In this document: piece by piece, positions 1-8,588 of the stretch
Numbering within the stretch: position 1 is the first letter of the stretch
Layout of the letters: every line of letters starts with the position of its first letter
DNA from: an uncultured Alphaproteobacteria bacterium
Lineage (GTDB): Bacteria; Pseudomonadota; Alphaproteobacteria; Sneathiellales; Sneathiellaceae
NCBI GenBank assembly: GCA_913062525.1
Contig: CAJXWA010000003.1
Coordinates: forward strand, 1-56,773
DNA length: 56,773 nucleotides
Direction of reading: 5' to 3'
The notes under the pieces: generated by a model
The model's database searches: none
What the model was told of the DNA's origin: nothing
The model's input: the letters and a program-made list of their open reading frames with translations, nothing else
Translations under genes and position numbers: made by a program

Positions 1-29
1 GTCAATTAGTATGACGAAAGGAGAACTAC

Positions 30-617
30 ATGAATGTTGGTTCTGCAAATAATACGCAAATGATGGCGCAAATGCGCCAAATGCACCAGAACGTGCAGCA
101 GTTGCGTCAAGACGCTGATACTGACGGTAGTAGCGGCCTGAATGTCGATGAGTTTACGGCTCTTCGCGAGCAGGTCTCAGAAGTTACCGGAAGAAGCAGT
201 AACGTCAGTGATATTGAGGAAACATTCTCTACTATCGATGCCGATGGTAGCGGTGAACTCTCTGAAGCTGAGCTCAAATCCCATCATCAAACAATGATGG
301 AGCAGCGAGGGGGGCCGGGTGGTCCGCCTCCAGGTGGTCATCCTCCTCCAGGAGGGCAGCCCCCAGGTGCAATGATGAGCTCTGACATGCAAAGCATGTT
401 GTTGCTTCTTCAAGAAGCTGGAACTGATGAAAATGGGGAGTTCAGTGTTGAAACCCTCGTTTCTTCTGTAACAGCTGAAAGTGAAGCAGCTGAAGAAACT
501 GATGACAGCAGTATTGTTGAACTGTTGACGTCAGATACAGAGGACGCTGAAGAAACAGAATCTTCGGCCTCAATACTCGACGTACTAACTGATGAGGAAG
601 AGGCTCAAGCAGCCTAA
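30..617 (+). CDS. EF-hand domain protein with Pro/Gly-rich linker and acidic tail
   Basis: The 195-residue protein has a strong Shine-Dalgarno (AAGGAGA) ahead of its ATG. It contains one canonical EF-hand loop, DADGSGELSEAE at residues 70-81, with acidic ligands at loop positions 1, 3 and 12. A second EF-like loop starts at residue 28 (DADTDGSSGLNVDE) and carries two extra residues, so it may bind Ca2+ poorly. A Gly/Pro-rich stretch (about residues 93-113) follows, then a very Asp/Glu-rich C-terminus. There is no obvious signal peptide, so location is unknown. EF-hand proteins bind calcium as sensors or buffers; the role here is inferred only from the loops. It is monocistronic, facing hemA across a terminator. 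Confidence 0.8.
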   Translation: MNVGSANNTQMMAQMRQMHQNVQQLRQDADTDGSSGLNVDEFTALREQVSEVTGRSSNVSDIEETFSTIDADGSGELSEAELKSHHQTMMEQRGGPGGPPPGGHPPPGGQPPGAMMSSDMQSMLLLLQEAGTDENGEFSVETLVSSVTAESEAAEETDDSSIVELLTSDTEDAEETESSASILDVLTDEEEAQAA

Positions 618-632
618 TACTTATTATAAAAG

Positions 633-686
633 TCGAGAAGGCGGGAGCTTTCCAATATAGAGAACTCGCCTTCTCGATTAAATTTT
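633..686 (+). terminator. Rho-independent terminator after the EF-hand gene
   Basis: An 11-bp perfect inverted repeat (TCGAGAAGGCG at 633-643 and its complement at 667-677) is followed by a T-rich stretch. It separates the EF-hand gene from the convergent hemA gene. Confidence 0.7.
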
Positions 687-695
687 AGGATGATT

Positions 696-1913
696 TCAGG
701 CTGCTTCTCGAAGCCCGAGGCGACCCCAAACTTCTGTAAGCGCGCTAACCAGCGCCGCCATCATATTATCGTCATGAAGCGGGGAGGGTGTGATCCGCAA
801 ACGTTCTTCACCGCGAGGCACCGTCGGATAGTTAATCGGCTGAATATAGATACCGTACTCGTTCAAAAGCATGTCACTGGCTTGTTTGCAAAGTGCCGCA
901 TCATAAACCATAACGGGTACAATATGAGTTGGTGTTTGCAAAACGGGAAGGCCAGCCTCTTCTAGCATGCGTTTTAACGTTGCCGCCCGTTCTTGATGAG
1001 AATTTCTCTCAGTCTGACTATTTTTCAAATGCTTTACACTTGCAAGTGCACCCGCTCCGACAACAGGGGGTAAAGTCGTCGTAAAGATGAAGCCAGATGC
1101 ATAGGAGCGAATGGAATCAACAATGTTCGCAGAAGATGTAATGAAGCCACCAACAACTCCGAACGCCTTGCCAAGTGTGCCCTCCATTATGTCGATGCGG
1201 TCCATTAGTCCTTCGCGTTCAGCAATACCGCCGCCGCGCGGGCCATATAGCCCAACCGCATGAACTTCGTCCAGATAGGTCATTGCGTTATATTTATCCG
1301 CTAAATCGCAAATCTCTTTCATGGGTGAAATGTCACCATCCATTGAGTAGACAGATTCAAACGCAATTATTTTCGGGCGATCCGGATCAATTTTCTGAAG
1401 TTTGGCTTCCAGATCCTTTACGTCGTTGTGCTTGAAAATAACCTTCTCGCAACCGGAGTGTCGAACGCCGTCGATCATTGATGCGTGGTTCAGTTCATCT
1501 GACAGAATGATTGCGCCGGGCATCAACTTACCCAGAGTACTAATTGTTGCGTCGTTGGACACAAATCCAGAAGTAAAAACAAGCGCGCTTTCTTTGCCAT
1601 GCAAATCAGCGAGTTCTCTTTCCAACTCACAAATCATGTGAGTGTTGCCTGAGATATTTCGGGTGCCACCTGAGCCAGCGCCATAACGATCGACCGCATC
1701 TTTCATTGCTGACAAAACTTTAGGGTTTTGACCCATACCAAGATAGTCGTTAGAACACCAAATTACGACTTCAGACACGGTCTCATTCGTATGCTTGGTT
1801 GCTCTTGGGAAGTTGCCCGCTTGGCGTCCTATCTCTGTGAAAATTCGGTAGCGGTTTTCTGTTTTGAGGTTTTGAATGGCTTGCTCGAACACATTGTCAT
1901 AGTCCATTGTCAT
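696..1913 (-). CDS. hemA: 5-aminolevulinate synthase (C4/Shemin pathway)
   Basis: This PLP enzyme condenses glycine and succinyl-CoA to 5-aminolevulinate, the first step of tetrapyrrole (heme) synthesis in alphaproteobacteria. From the ATG at 1913 it is 405 residues, the normal family length; the open frame extends 34 codons upstream but that part looks unlike the family. The start begins [12 protein letters not shown], with a purine-rich SD-like stretch (AAGG) close upstream. Visible hallmarks are [35 protein letters not shown] (PLP-binding Asp and His) and the PLP-lysine motif [13 protein letters not shown]. No bacteriochlorophyll genes lie nearby, so the likely role is general heme supply. 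Heme is needed by respiratory chains such as one that would accept electrons from CO dehydrogenase. Confidence 0.97.
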   Translation of the reverse strand: MTMDYDNVFEQAIQNLKTENRYRIFTEIGRQAGNFPRATKHTNETVSEVVIWCSNDYLGMGQNPKVLSAMKDAVDRYGAGSGGTRNISGNTHMICELERELADLHGKESALVFTSGFVSNDATISTLGKLMPGAIILSDELNHASMIDGVRHSGCEKVIFKHNDVKDLEAKLQKIDPDRPKIIAFESVYSMDGDISPMKEICDLADKYNAMTYLDEVHAVGLYGPRGGGIAEREGLMDRIDIMEGTLGKAFGVVGGFITSSANIVDSIRSYASGFIFTTTLPPVVGAGALASVKHLKNSQTERNSHQERAATLKRMLEEAGLPVLQTPTHIVPVMVYDAALCKQASDMLLNEYGIYIQPINYPTVPRGEERLRITPSPLHDDNMMAALVSALTEVWGRLGLREAA

Positions 1914-2092
1914 GCCTTCAATTTCCTTTTCTGGCTTCTTGGTTGTCTCTTTATTAGCAAATAAGCATAAAAGATTCATTAATGTTGAATAGCCAATAAC
2001 TATCTTGCTTGGCAAGGGACAAATGGTCGCATCAAGTCATTTCAATAGCCCGAGGATTATCAAATAATAGGAACCTCAGTGCCTAAGGAAAA

Positions 2093-2974
2093 TCAGTGTG
2101 CCATCAATATGGGTAACTTACACTTGTCTAGCATTTCACCTGTTACAGCGCCAAAGAGTAGTCGCCGCAGCCTGCCTTGAGTATAGGCTCCCATAACCAC
2201 CAGATCAGCGTTAAATTTGTCGGCCTCTGCAAGTAATGTTGAGGCGGTGGATCGTCCGCTAGTTCCGTGCACAACGCAACTGGATGCATGAATTCCGTAC
2301 AGAGCCAAATATCGTAGGGCTTCTGTTGGGCTTATTTTTTCACTTAAATCATCAACGGCACAAATGAGAGAAACTTCACTTGCAGTCTTCAAAACGGGAA
2401 GTGCCAAGCTAATTGCACGACTTGATTCGACCGATCCATTCCAGATCACCGCAACGCGTTTACCAAAATCGGGCGTCAACGCCTCATTTACAACCAATAC
2501 TGGCCGGCCCGTTTCTAAAATTGCGGAATTGATGACATGTTGATTGTCAGAGTTTTGTTCCACAGTTTTCTTGCAGACGACAATTAGGTCGAACATACGT
2601 CCATATTCTGGCAGTAGGTCTTCCTGATTTCCAGGGCGGGTAATAAACCGTGCTGAAGACGAGACGGTTGTTGTGTCGCCAGTAGGTTGTTCTATGGATA
2701 TGCCTTGAGACGAACAAAGTTCGTTGAAGAGAGCTTCTGCGGCGGCTTCGCGTTTTTGACTATCTTTTTCCGCCATATCAATGACGCTTTCAATCATTGA
2801 TGTAGTCATTCCCTCGCCGACAAAGGAAGCTGCGGCTCGGGGATCTCTCTTTACGTGGAGGGCGTCGACATTGCCCGAAAATCTACTACTGAAAGTTAAT
2901 GCACTATTGAGTGCGGATGAATCGCATCCTGTATCAGAGCCGTTTAAAGGAACAAGTATAGCTTTAATTGACAT
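2093..2974 (-). CDS. universal stress protein (UspA family, tandem-domain length)
   Basis: The protein is 293 residues, about twice a single Usp domain. The N-terminal half starts MSIKAILVPLNGSD, the usual first strand. The C-terminal half ends DLVVMGAYTQGRLRRLLFG followed by AVTGEML, which resembles the nucleotide-binding Gly-rich loop of Usp proteins. The ATG at 2974 has a good SD (GAGGT) upstream. Usp proteins are cytoplasmic and help cells survive stress and growth arrest; the ligand is not known. It lies downstream of the APH-like/ATPase gene with a 64-bp gap, on the same strand, so co-transcription is possible. Confidence 0.9.
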   Translation of the reverse strand: MSIKAILVPLNGSDTGCDSSALNSALTFSSRFSGNVDALHVKRDPRAAASFVGEGMTTSMIESVIDMAEKDSQKREAAAEALFNELCSSQGISIEQPTGDTTTVSSSARFITRPGNQEDLLPEYGRMFDLIVVCKKTVEQNSDNQHVINSAILETGRPVLVVNEALTPDFGKRVAVIWNGSVESSRAISLALPVLKTASEVSLICAVDDLSEKISPTEALRYLALYGIHASSCVVHGTSGRSTASTLLAEADKFNADLVVMGAYTQGRLRRLLFGAVTGEMLDKCKLPILMAH

Positions 2975-3038
2975 GGGTACCTCACTCTATAAGTTACTAA
3001 GAATATAGTGCGAAGAAAACCACTAGAACAGTTTTATT

Positions 3039-4634
3039 TTAAAGTTTCCCAAGTAATTGAAGCGCCGCATTGGTGATTTCTGTTTCAGTTCCACTTGCAT
3101 CAAGGTTAATCCAGTCTGTAACTGCGTCTGGATTACGGGCCATTTGTGCTTGCATTACTTCTACCGTTGCATCTGAAGCATCTCTTGTTCGCCCCTCAAT
3201 GCGTTCTGACATGACGTGTTCATCTACAGATAACCACAGTCCCGTAAATTCGGCACCTAAACCTTGTGCAAGCAAGCTGAAATCATTGCGGTCTTCATGG
3301 CGATCAAGTACGGCATCAATAATAACCGAATGCCCCGCTGTCACAGCCTGTGTCGCAATTTCTTTCATATGTGCGTATACGGCGATAGATTGCGCGACCG
3401 TATAGGCAGTCTGCGGCATGGGGGAGTAGTCATCCCAGCCGATCAGGAGGCGTCTAATAACATCACTTCGAATACGCAAGGCGCCAGGAGCGTCCCCAAT
3501 GTAGTGTGAAAGGTTGGCCGCCAAGGTTGACTTCCCACTCCCAGAAAAGCCACCAATAGCAATGACAACGGGTGCGTGTGTCTCCAAAAATGCTTTGCTA
3601 TCTTTCAAAAGATCTACAGCTACATCTGCATACTGTATCTTGTCATTTGTGTTTTGCGATTGCGTATACCTACTGGCAGCTACATGAGTGCGTATGCCCG
3701 ATCTCATGGATAAAAAGAACGGTAGCAGAGCCAAAGACGCTAAAAATTTAGGAGTTTTAATCCACCCCATTTGAATGAGGTATTTATTGAATATTTGATT
3801 GGCTGCCAGTTTTTGCTTCTTCTGCCACAGATCCATGAGTAAAAAACTGACATCATATAAAACGTCGCCAACCACAAAATCATCTTCATATTCGATGGCA
3901 TCAAATAAAAGCGGCTTTCCCTCAACCATACAGATGTTTTGTAGATGCAAATCACCGTGCCCTGCACGGATCCAGCCGTCATTAATGCGAATTTTCTCAA
4001 GTGGTTTCAGTGTTTTATATGTCTCGTGTAAATTTCCCCGGTAAGTTTGGACGTCATCGAGGTTGAAAAGAACGGGGCAATGCTCATCCAACTGAGTAAA
4101 ATTTTGATCGATGACAGAGTGAAAATCAGGAATGGCGTCCAATTGTTTTATAGGTGCTATGCCTAAGTGGAATTTGCTGATTTCAGTGCATAGGTTTTCG
4201 CCAAGAATTTCAGAAATTCCTTCCCGTTCTATGAAATTATCCAACCGGTCTTCATCCGAAAATCTATTCATTTTTATGAAGTAGTCGATAGGAGTACCGG
4301 AACCGGCTAGCGAAATTTTGTGATCGTCGGTCAGGTATATGCCAAATACACCGATATAGAGTTCAGATGCAGTGCGCTGGTTCAACGTAACTTCATGTTC
4401 ACAAAAACGTCGCCTTTGCTCTGGTGTGCTGAAGTCCATGTGATCATATTTTACCGGCTTTTTGATTTTGATGGCACGCTTGCGCCCCAGTAGAACCGTC
4501 GCCCCGTGGGTTTCAATCTGCTGAATGTCTTCTGGCATCGTCGTGTCGTAATCCCACAGAACAGGGGAGGCGCACAGAAATTCGATGCTATATTCATGCA
4601 GTGATTGCTGCGCTGAAAGGTCAAGGCTCCCCAT
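3039..4634 (-). CDS. fusion of APH-like kinase domain and P-loop AAA/NMP-kinase-like domain
   Basis: This 531-residue protein joins two nucleotide-binding domains. The N-terminal part contains HGDLHLQN at residues 226-233 and then LLFDAIEYEDD, the Brenner-type catalytic and metal-binding motifs of aminoglycoside/choline-type phosphotransferases. The C-terminal part has the Walker A motif GGFSGSGKS near residue 361 and a zeta-toxin/kinase-like fold pattern (IIDAVLDRHEDR). Proteins of this fused type are widespread in proteobacteria, but I know of no proven substrate, so antibiotic resistance should not be inferred from the APH label. The start codon (ATG 4634) is 7 bp past the CDF gene stop, so the two probably form one operon. 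Confidence 0.85.
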   Translation of the reverse strand: MGSLDLSAQQSLHEYSIEFLCASPVLWDYDTTMPEDIQQIETHGATVLLGRKRAIKIKKPVKYDHMDFSTPEQRRRFCEHEVTLNQRTASELYIGVFGIYLTDDHKISLAGSGTPIDYFIKMNRFSDEDRLDNFIEREGISEILGENLCTEISKFHLGIAPIKQLDAIPDFHSVIDQNFTQLDEHCPVLFNLDDVQTYRGNLHETYKTLKPLEKIRINDGWIRAGHGDLHLQNICMVEGKPLLFDAIEYEDDFVVGDVLYDVSFLLMDLWQKKQKLAANQIFNKYLIQMGWIKTPKFLASLALLPFFLSMRSGIRTHVAASRYTQSQNTNDKIQYADVAVDLLKDSKAFLETHAPVVIAIGGFSGSGKSTLAANLSHYIGDAPGALRIRSDVIRRLLIGWDDYSPMPQTAYTVAQSIAVYAHMKEIATQAVTAGHSVIIDAVLDRHEDRNDFSLLAQGLGAEFTGLWLSVDEHVMSERIEGRTRDASDATVEVMQAQMARNPDAVTDWINLDASGTETEITNAALQLLGKL

Positions 4635-4641
4635 AGGTATT

Positions 4642-5568
4642 TTAATCCGTTGTTTTATTCAGAAGCTCAGGTGGAGCAGGGTCTTGGTGAATAAGGGCTT
4701 CAGCATCTGGATAATTTTCAAGAATGCTGGCTTCAACAGCCTCAGAAATAACATGCGCGTCACTTAATTTTAAGTCTGGGGGTAGGTCTAGATGCATTTG
4801 AATGAACACCGTTTGGCCTGAACGTCTCGTCCGCAGGTCGTGGACACCGAGAACGCCGGTGTGGCTTGTAACGAGTTCGATGATTTTATCGCGTTCTTCG
4901 TCTGGTAATTCTTCGTCCATTAGGTCAGAAAATGATAGGCGAATGATGGACCAAGCATTGTATGAGATATAGGCGGCTATGCCGAAAGCAAAGAGGGCGT
5001 CTGCCATAATCCAGCCAAATTGATCAGCAAGGATCAAGGCGGCAATGACACTGACATTGACAAGGATATCACCAGTGTAATGGAGAGAATCCGCTGATAT
5101 AGCGACAGATTGGGATCTTTTGATAACATATTTTTGAAACAAGATGAGAGAAAGCGTGAGTGCAATTGACGCAACCATCACGTAAATACCGATCTCGCTT
5201 GCCTGTACAGGTTCTGGGTTCGCCAGTCTTTCCGTTGCCTGTAGAATAAGGAATAAGGCTGAGCCAACAATAAAGGCAGACTGGAGTAAACCAGCCAAAG
5301 CTTCGGCTTTACCATGCCCAAATCTATGGTCGTCATCTGCGGGAACTAAAGCCTGGCGCACGGCAAGCAAATTGACGATAGATGCGCCAAGGTCCAGCAA
5401 AGAATCTACAAATGTCGAGAGGATGGACACTGAATCCGTGGTCAGATAAGCCCAGCCTTTGATGATAATTAGGATGGCAGCTGTCAGCACAGCAAAGTAA
5501 GTGGCCGCACGCATTAGCCGCTCTTTTTGCTGAGTGGATAGAGCTGGTTTTATATCTTTGTCAGTCAT
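4642..5568 (-). CDS. cation diffusion facilitator (FieF/YiiP-like) divalent metal exporter
   Basis: Inner-membrane proton-coupled efflux protein for divalent metals such as Zn, Fe, Mn or Co; the substrate is not clear from sequence. About six membrane segments are visible in the first 210 residues. Metal-site motifs are DSLLDLGAS in TM2 and ADSLHYTGD in TM5, with HFGHGKAEALAG between TM2 and TM3. A cytoplasmic domain follows with histidines (HDLRTRRSG, HLDLPPDL) typical of the dimerising C-terminal domain. I chose the ATG at 5568 (MTDKDIKPAL; 308 aa), because the longer open frame would run into pdxH. It sits between pdxH and the APH/ATPase gene on the same strand. Confidence 0.93.
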   Translation of the reverse strand: MTDKDIKPALSTQQKERLMRAATYFAVLTAAILIIIKGWAYLTTDSVSILSTFVDSLLDLGASIVNLLAVRQALVPADDDHRFGHGKAEALAGLLQSAFIVGSALFLILQATERLANPEPVQASEIGIYVMVASIALTLSLILFQKYVIKRSQSVAISADSLHYTGDILVNVSVIAALILADQFGWIMADALFAFGIAAYISYNAWSIIRLSFSDLMDEELPDEERDKIIELVTSHTGVLGVHDLRTRRSGQTVFIQMHLDLPPDLKLSDAHVISEAVEASILENYPDAEALIHQDPAPPELLNKTTD

Positions 5569-5578
5569 ATATCTGCGC

Positions 5579-6175
5579 TTATGGATAGAGAATTGATTTG
5601 TTCCAGCCATCTTCTGTTAGCTGATATTGGCGTCGTTCATGAAGGCGAAATGGTTTGTCTTGCCAAAATTCCATGAGGGTTGGTTTGATACGAAATCCAG
5701 ACCAGTAGGGAGGCCGCGGAATTTTGCCGACCGCATATTTTGTCGCATATTTCGCAACAGCGGCCTCAAGAGAGAAGCGGCCTTCCATTGCTCTTGATTG
5801 TTGGCTTGCCCATGCCCCTATTCGGCTATCCCGTGCCCGGCTATCAAAATAAGTGTCTGCATCGTCATCGCTGACAACTTCGACGTCTCCATTAATTCTA
5901 ACCGACCGTCTTAGGCTTTTCCAATGGAAACACAATGCTGCCTTTTTTGTGGTTAGCAGTTCTTGTCCTTTTTGACTTTCGAAGTTTGTGTAAAAGACAA
6001 AACCGTCTTCGTCGACATCTTTAAGCAGCACCATGCGAACAGAGGGTTCTCCCTGTTCATTTACCGTCGCAAGAGACATAGCGGTCGCATCATTGGGTTC
6101 CGATTTTTCAGCTTCTGACAGCCATTTATTAAATTCTTCGATCAATTCAGATAGCTCTGTCACAATATCGCCCAT
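5579..6175 (-). CDS. pdxH: pyridoxine/pyridoxamine 5'-phosphate oxidase
   Basis: FMN-dependent oxidase that makes pyridoxal 5'-phosphate, the cofactor used for example by HemA and transaminases. The 198-residue length is normal for the family. Family motifs are [20 protein letters not shown] (FMN/phosphate binding), [11 protein letters not shown] and the C-terminal signature [15 protein letters not shown]. The ATG is at 6175. It is the first gene of a leftward run that continues with the CDF exporter 10 bp downstream. The 185 bp between 6176 and the next rightward gene at 6361 must hold both divergent promoters; no clear box was assigned. Confidence 0.96.
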   Translation of the reverse strand: MGDIVTELSELIEEFNKWLSEAEKSEPNDATAMSLATVNEQGEPSVRMVLLKDVDEDGFVFYTNFESQKGQELLTTKKAALCFHWKSLRRSVRINGDVEVVSDDDADTYFDSRARDSRIGAWASQQSRAMEGRFSLEAAVAKYATKYAVGKIPRPPYWSGFRIKPTLMEFWQDKPFRLHERRQYQLTEDGWNKSILYP

Positions 6176-6360
6176 TTTCTGTCAAAAAAAACACCATATA
6201 TCTCTAGATACCAACTAATGTAATAGCGGACAGACTTACTGTCGAGTATTTGTCTTGACGAAGCCTTGCCTTTGCGGGAAAAATTGCAGAGATCAGGGGT
6301 TACTTAAATATTGGAGATTTGCATTCCGTGTGGAAATCTCAAGTTCGAAGGAATTTTATT

Positions 6361-6840
6361 ATGGCACTCGGAAAATCACTTATGGTTGGGTTTCTGGCAA
6401 TTGGGTTAAGTCTTGGCGGTTGCGCGTCAAACGAAGGAAACAACAAGCAAGTTGGCGGTGCCGTTATTGGCGGTATTGGTGGCGCATTGCTTGGATCTGT
6501 CTTTGGTAAAGGATCTGGACGCCTGGCTGCTGTCGCTGTTGGCACACTTGTTGGGGCAATGGTTGGCCAAGAAGTTGGTAAATCGCTGGATAAAGCAGAT
6601 CGGGCGGCAATTGATCGCGCTGAATCTAGAGCAACGACAGCGCCAATTGGGGAAACAATTAATTGGGATAACCCGGACAGCGGAAATTCAGGAACAGTGA
6701 CACCTGTTCGAGACGGAAAAGATACCACAGGCCGGTATTGTAGAGAATTTAAGCAAACCATTGAAATCGGCGGCCGCCTTGAAGAAGGTTACGGAACAGC
6801 TTGCCGTCAAGAAGACGGTTCTTGGCAAATAATGACTTAA
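6361..6840 (+). CDS. glycine-zipper (2TM) outer-membrane lipoprotein
   Basis: 159 residues from the ATG at 6361, preceded by AAGGA. The N-terminus MALGKSLMVGFLAIG leads to the lipobox LGGC, so a lipidated mature protein starting at Cys is expected. Residues about 30-75 form a glycine-zipper repeat (GGAVIGGIGGALLGSVFGKG, then VGTLVGAMVGQEVGK) as in the 17-kDa surface antigen/RT0821 family. The C-terminal half is a small soluble domain with YCREFKQTIEIGG and YGTACRQEDGSW, again typical of that family. These proteins are envelope constituents of uncertain role. A hairpin separates it from the Sel1 gene downstream. Confidence 0.9.
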   Translation: MALGKSLMVGFLAIGLSLGGCASNEGNNKQVGGAVIGGIGGALLGSVFGKGSGRLAAVAVGTLVGAMVGQEVGKSLDKADRAAIDRAESRATTAPIGETINWDNPDSGNSGTVTPVRDGKDTTGRYCREFKQTIEIGGRLEEGYGTACRQEDGSWQIMT

Positions 6841-6868
6841 AGAAAATAGGCAATAAGTCTGTATTTTC

Positions 6869-6900
6869 CCCCAGATATCCAATACAAAGGATATCTGGGG
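6869..6900 (+). terminator. perfect 12-bp hairpin between lipoprotein and Sel1 genes
   Basis: CCCCAGATATCC at 6869-6880 and its exact complement at 6889-6900 enclose an 8-nt loop. There is no T-run after it, so it may be a weak terminator, an attenuator or an mRNA-end stabiliser rather than a classical intrinsic terminator. Confidence 0.5.
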
Positions 6901-6923
6901 ACTACAAAGGTGCTGACAGGTTA

Positions 6924-8501
6924 ATGCTGAAATTAAAAAATAATATTGTAGGGGCGGGACTTGGTGCCGTCCTTGCACTTTCTGTCGTCGGAAATAGCTT
7001 TGCTGATTTTGACGATGCTGTGAAAGCATATGAAGTCGGCGATTATTCAAAAGCCATGCACGAATGGCAACAACTAGCCCAAAAAGATGACCCTGCTGCC
7101 ATGCGGAATGTGGGGCATATGTATCGGCGCGGATTAGGCGTTGATCAGGACTTTACCAAAGCATTAAGTTGGTATAAACGCGCCGCCGAAATGGGCTTTG
7201 ATCGGGCTCAAGCCAATGTGGCTTCCATGTATTTGCGCGGCCAAGGCGTTGAGCAAGACTACGTTAAGGCCGCGTCTTGGTTTACCAAAGCCGCTCGAAA
7301 TGGGCATAAGATCGCGCAGTATAATCTGGGTTTGATGTATGAACATGGTAAGGGTGTCGAGAAAAGCGGCGCAAAAGCGTTGGCCTGGTATAACCTTGCT
7401 GCCAAAGCTGGTCATAAACAGGCCTTGAATAAAGTTTCGTTAATGGTGGCAACTGATCCCGATGTTAAAGATGAAAATGTGATCGCGCCAACACAAACAC
7501 AAACCGCAGCTGTTGTTGAGCAGCCGGTTGTTGTCGCACCGGAGGCTTTGAAGACTAAACCATCCATTGCTCCAAAAGTAATATCCGAACCGGCGCCTGT
7601 AGTCACGACACCTGTTGTCGCTGCAACCGCTGAAAAGATGATAGTTGCCGCACCAGTAGAAGCGCCAAAACCCGCCGCGAAAAAATTTGATCCCTTCGCG
7701 TCTAGTGCTAACAATAAAAATTCAAGTACGATTGAACAGACGGGAGCGCCCACAGCTTTCAATCAGGTGAAAACCTCTGAAACATTAACACCCACTGAAA
7801 TGGTCACACCAACAGAAGTGGTTGCCGGCCCTGCGAAACAGCCTGTTATTGTTGAGGTTAAGTCAGCTCCAGAGCCGATGGCTGAGAAAACGATTATAGC
7901 GGAGCCGCAGGTTGTTGAAAAAACTCAAGTTTCTATTGTTGAACCTGTCGCCGCTCAAACAACTGCGACCGTACCCAAAACACAACCTGCCGTGGCTCCA
8001 GAACCTGAGAAAAAGGGATTTTTTGAGTCTCTGAAATCTCTTGTACTGGGTGACGATGAAGATGACGGAGATAGCAAACCGGTGGTTGCCGCAGTAACAG
8101 TGGCCGCAGCTCCAGCTGGATCCGCAACGCCAGCTGCACCGATAACAGCTATTCCTGTACCAAAACCAATGGCAGTGGTGCAAAGTGTTCACGTGGCTCC
8201 CGGAAGCGGCTTATCAATAGATGAGCGCTTGGAAATGGCCAGCCTTTCCTTCGCTGTAGAAGAATACCAACAGGCGTTAAGTGTTTGGGCGCCTTTGGCG
8301 CAACAAGGAAATTCCGAGGCTCAGTTTAATCTGGGCCAAATGTTCTATGAAGGTTATGCCGTTCCTGTTGATCGGGTAAAAGCTTTCCAGTGGTGGTCAA
8401 AAGCAAAAGCAAATGGGTCTACTGTCGCGTCAAGCTCGCTTGATAAATTGGCTCCATCGCTTACCTATCTTGAAAAACGGCGGTTGCAGATTGCCAATTG
8501 A
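6924..8501 (+). CDS. exported Sel1-repeat (TPR-like) protein
   Basis: 525 residues from the ATG at 6924 (SD AGG just upstream). A signal peptide (MLKLKNNIVGAGLGAVLAL, then SVVGNSFA) predicts export to the periplasm. Four to five Sel1 repeats follow (for example DDPAAMRNVGHMYRRGLGV and NGHKIAQYNLGLMYEHGKGV). A long Pro/Ala/Val/Thr-rich low-complexity linker covers roughly residues 180-410. One more Sel1 pair lies near the C-terminus (NSEAQFNLGQMFYEGYAVPV). Sel1 repeats act as protein-protein scaffolds, often in envelope assembly or signalling; the partner is unknown. The split of repeats around a linker suggests two binding modules on a flexible tether. Confidence 0.88.
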   Translation: MLKLKNNIVGAGLGAVLALSVVGNSFADFDDAVKAYEVGDYSKAMHEWQQLAQKDDPAAMRNVGHMYRRGLGVDQDFTKALSWYKRAAEMGFDRAQANVASMYLRGQGVEQDYVKAASWFTKAARNGHKIAQYNLGLMYEHGKGVEKSGAKALAWYNLAAKAGHKQALNKVSLMVATDPDVKDENVIAPTQTQTAAVVEQPVVVAPEALKTKPSIAPKVISEPAPVVTTPVVAATAEKMIVAAPVEAPKPAAKKFDPFASSANNKNSSTIEQTGAPTAFNQVKTSETLTPTEMVTPTEVVAGPAKQPVIVEVKSAPEPMAEKTIIAEPQVVEKTQVSIVEPVAAQTTATVPKTQPAVAPEPEKKGFFESLKSLVLGDDEDDGDSKPVVAAVTVAAAPAGSATPAAPITAIPVPKPMAVVQSVHVAPGSGLSIDERLEMASLSFAVEEYQQALSVWAPLAQQGNSEAQFNLGQMFYEGYAVPVDRVKAFQWWSKAKANGSTVASSSLDKLAPSLTYLEKRRLQIAN

Positions 8502-8588
8502 TGGCTTATGCCTACGCAGCTAATTTATTCGTATTGATATATCTATGATGCCTTCGGGCTGTATTTATTTTGTTTGGTAAGACACTAC

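Noticed and set aside
696-1913. Photosynthesis-linked hemA
   Set aside because: No bacteriochlorophyll, carotenoid or reaction-centre gene is nearby; general heme synthesis is sufficient.
3039-4634. Aminoglycoside resistance gene
   Set aside because: The kinase-like domain is fused to a P-loop domain and belongs to a broad family without proven drug substrates; no resistance context is present.
7412-8192. Direct repeats in the Sel1 protein linker as a CRISPR or satellite
   Set aside because: The repetition is Pro/Ala/Val codon usage in a low-complexity linker, without fixed-length repeats and spacers.
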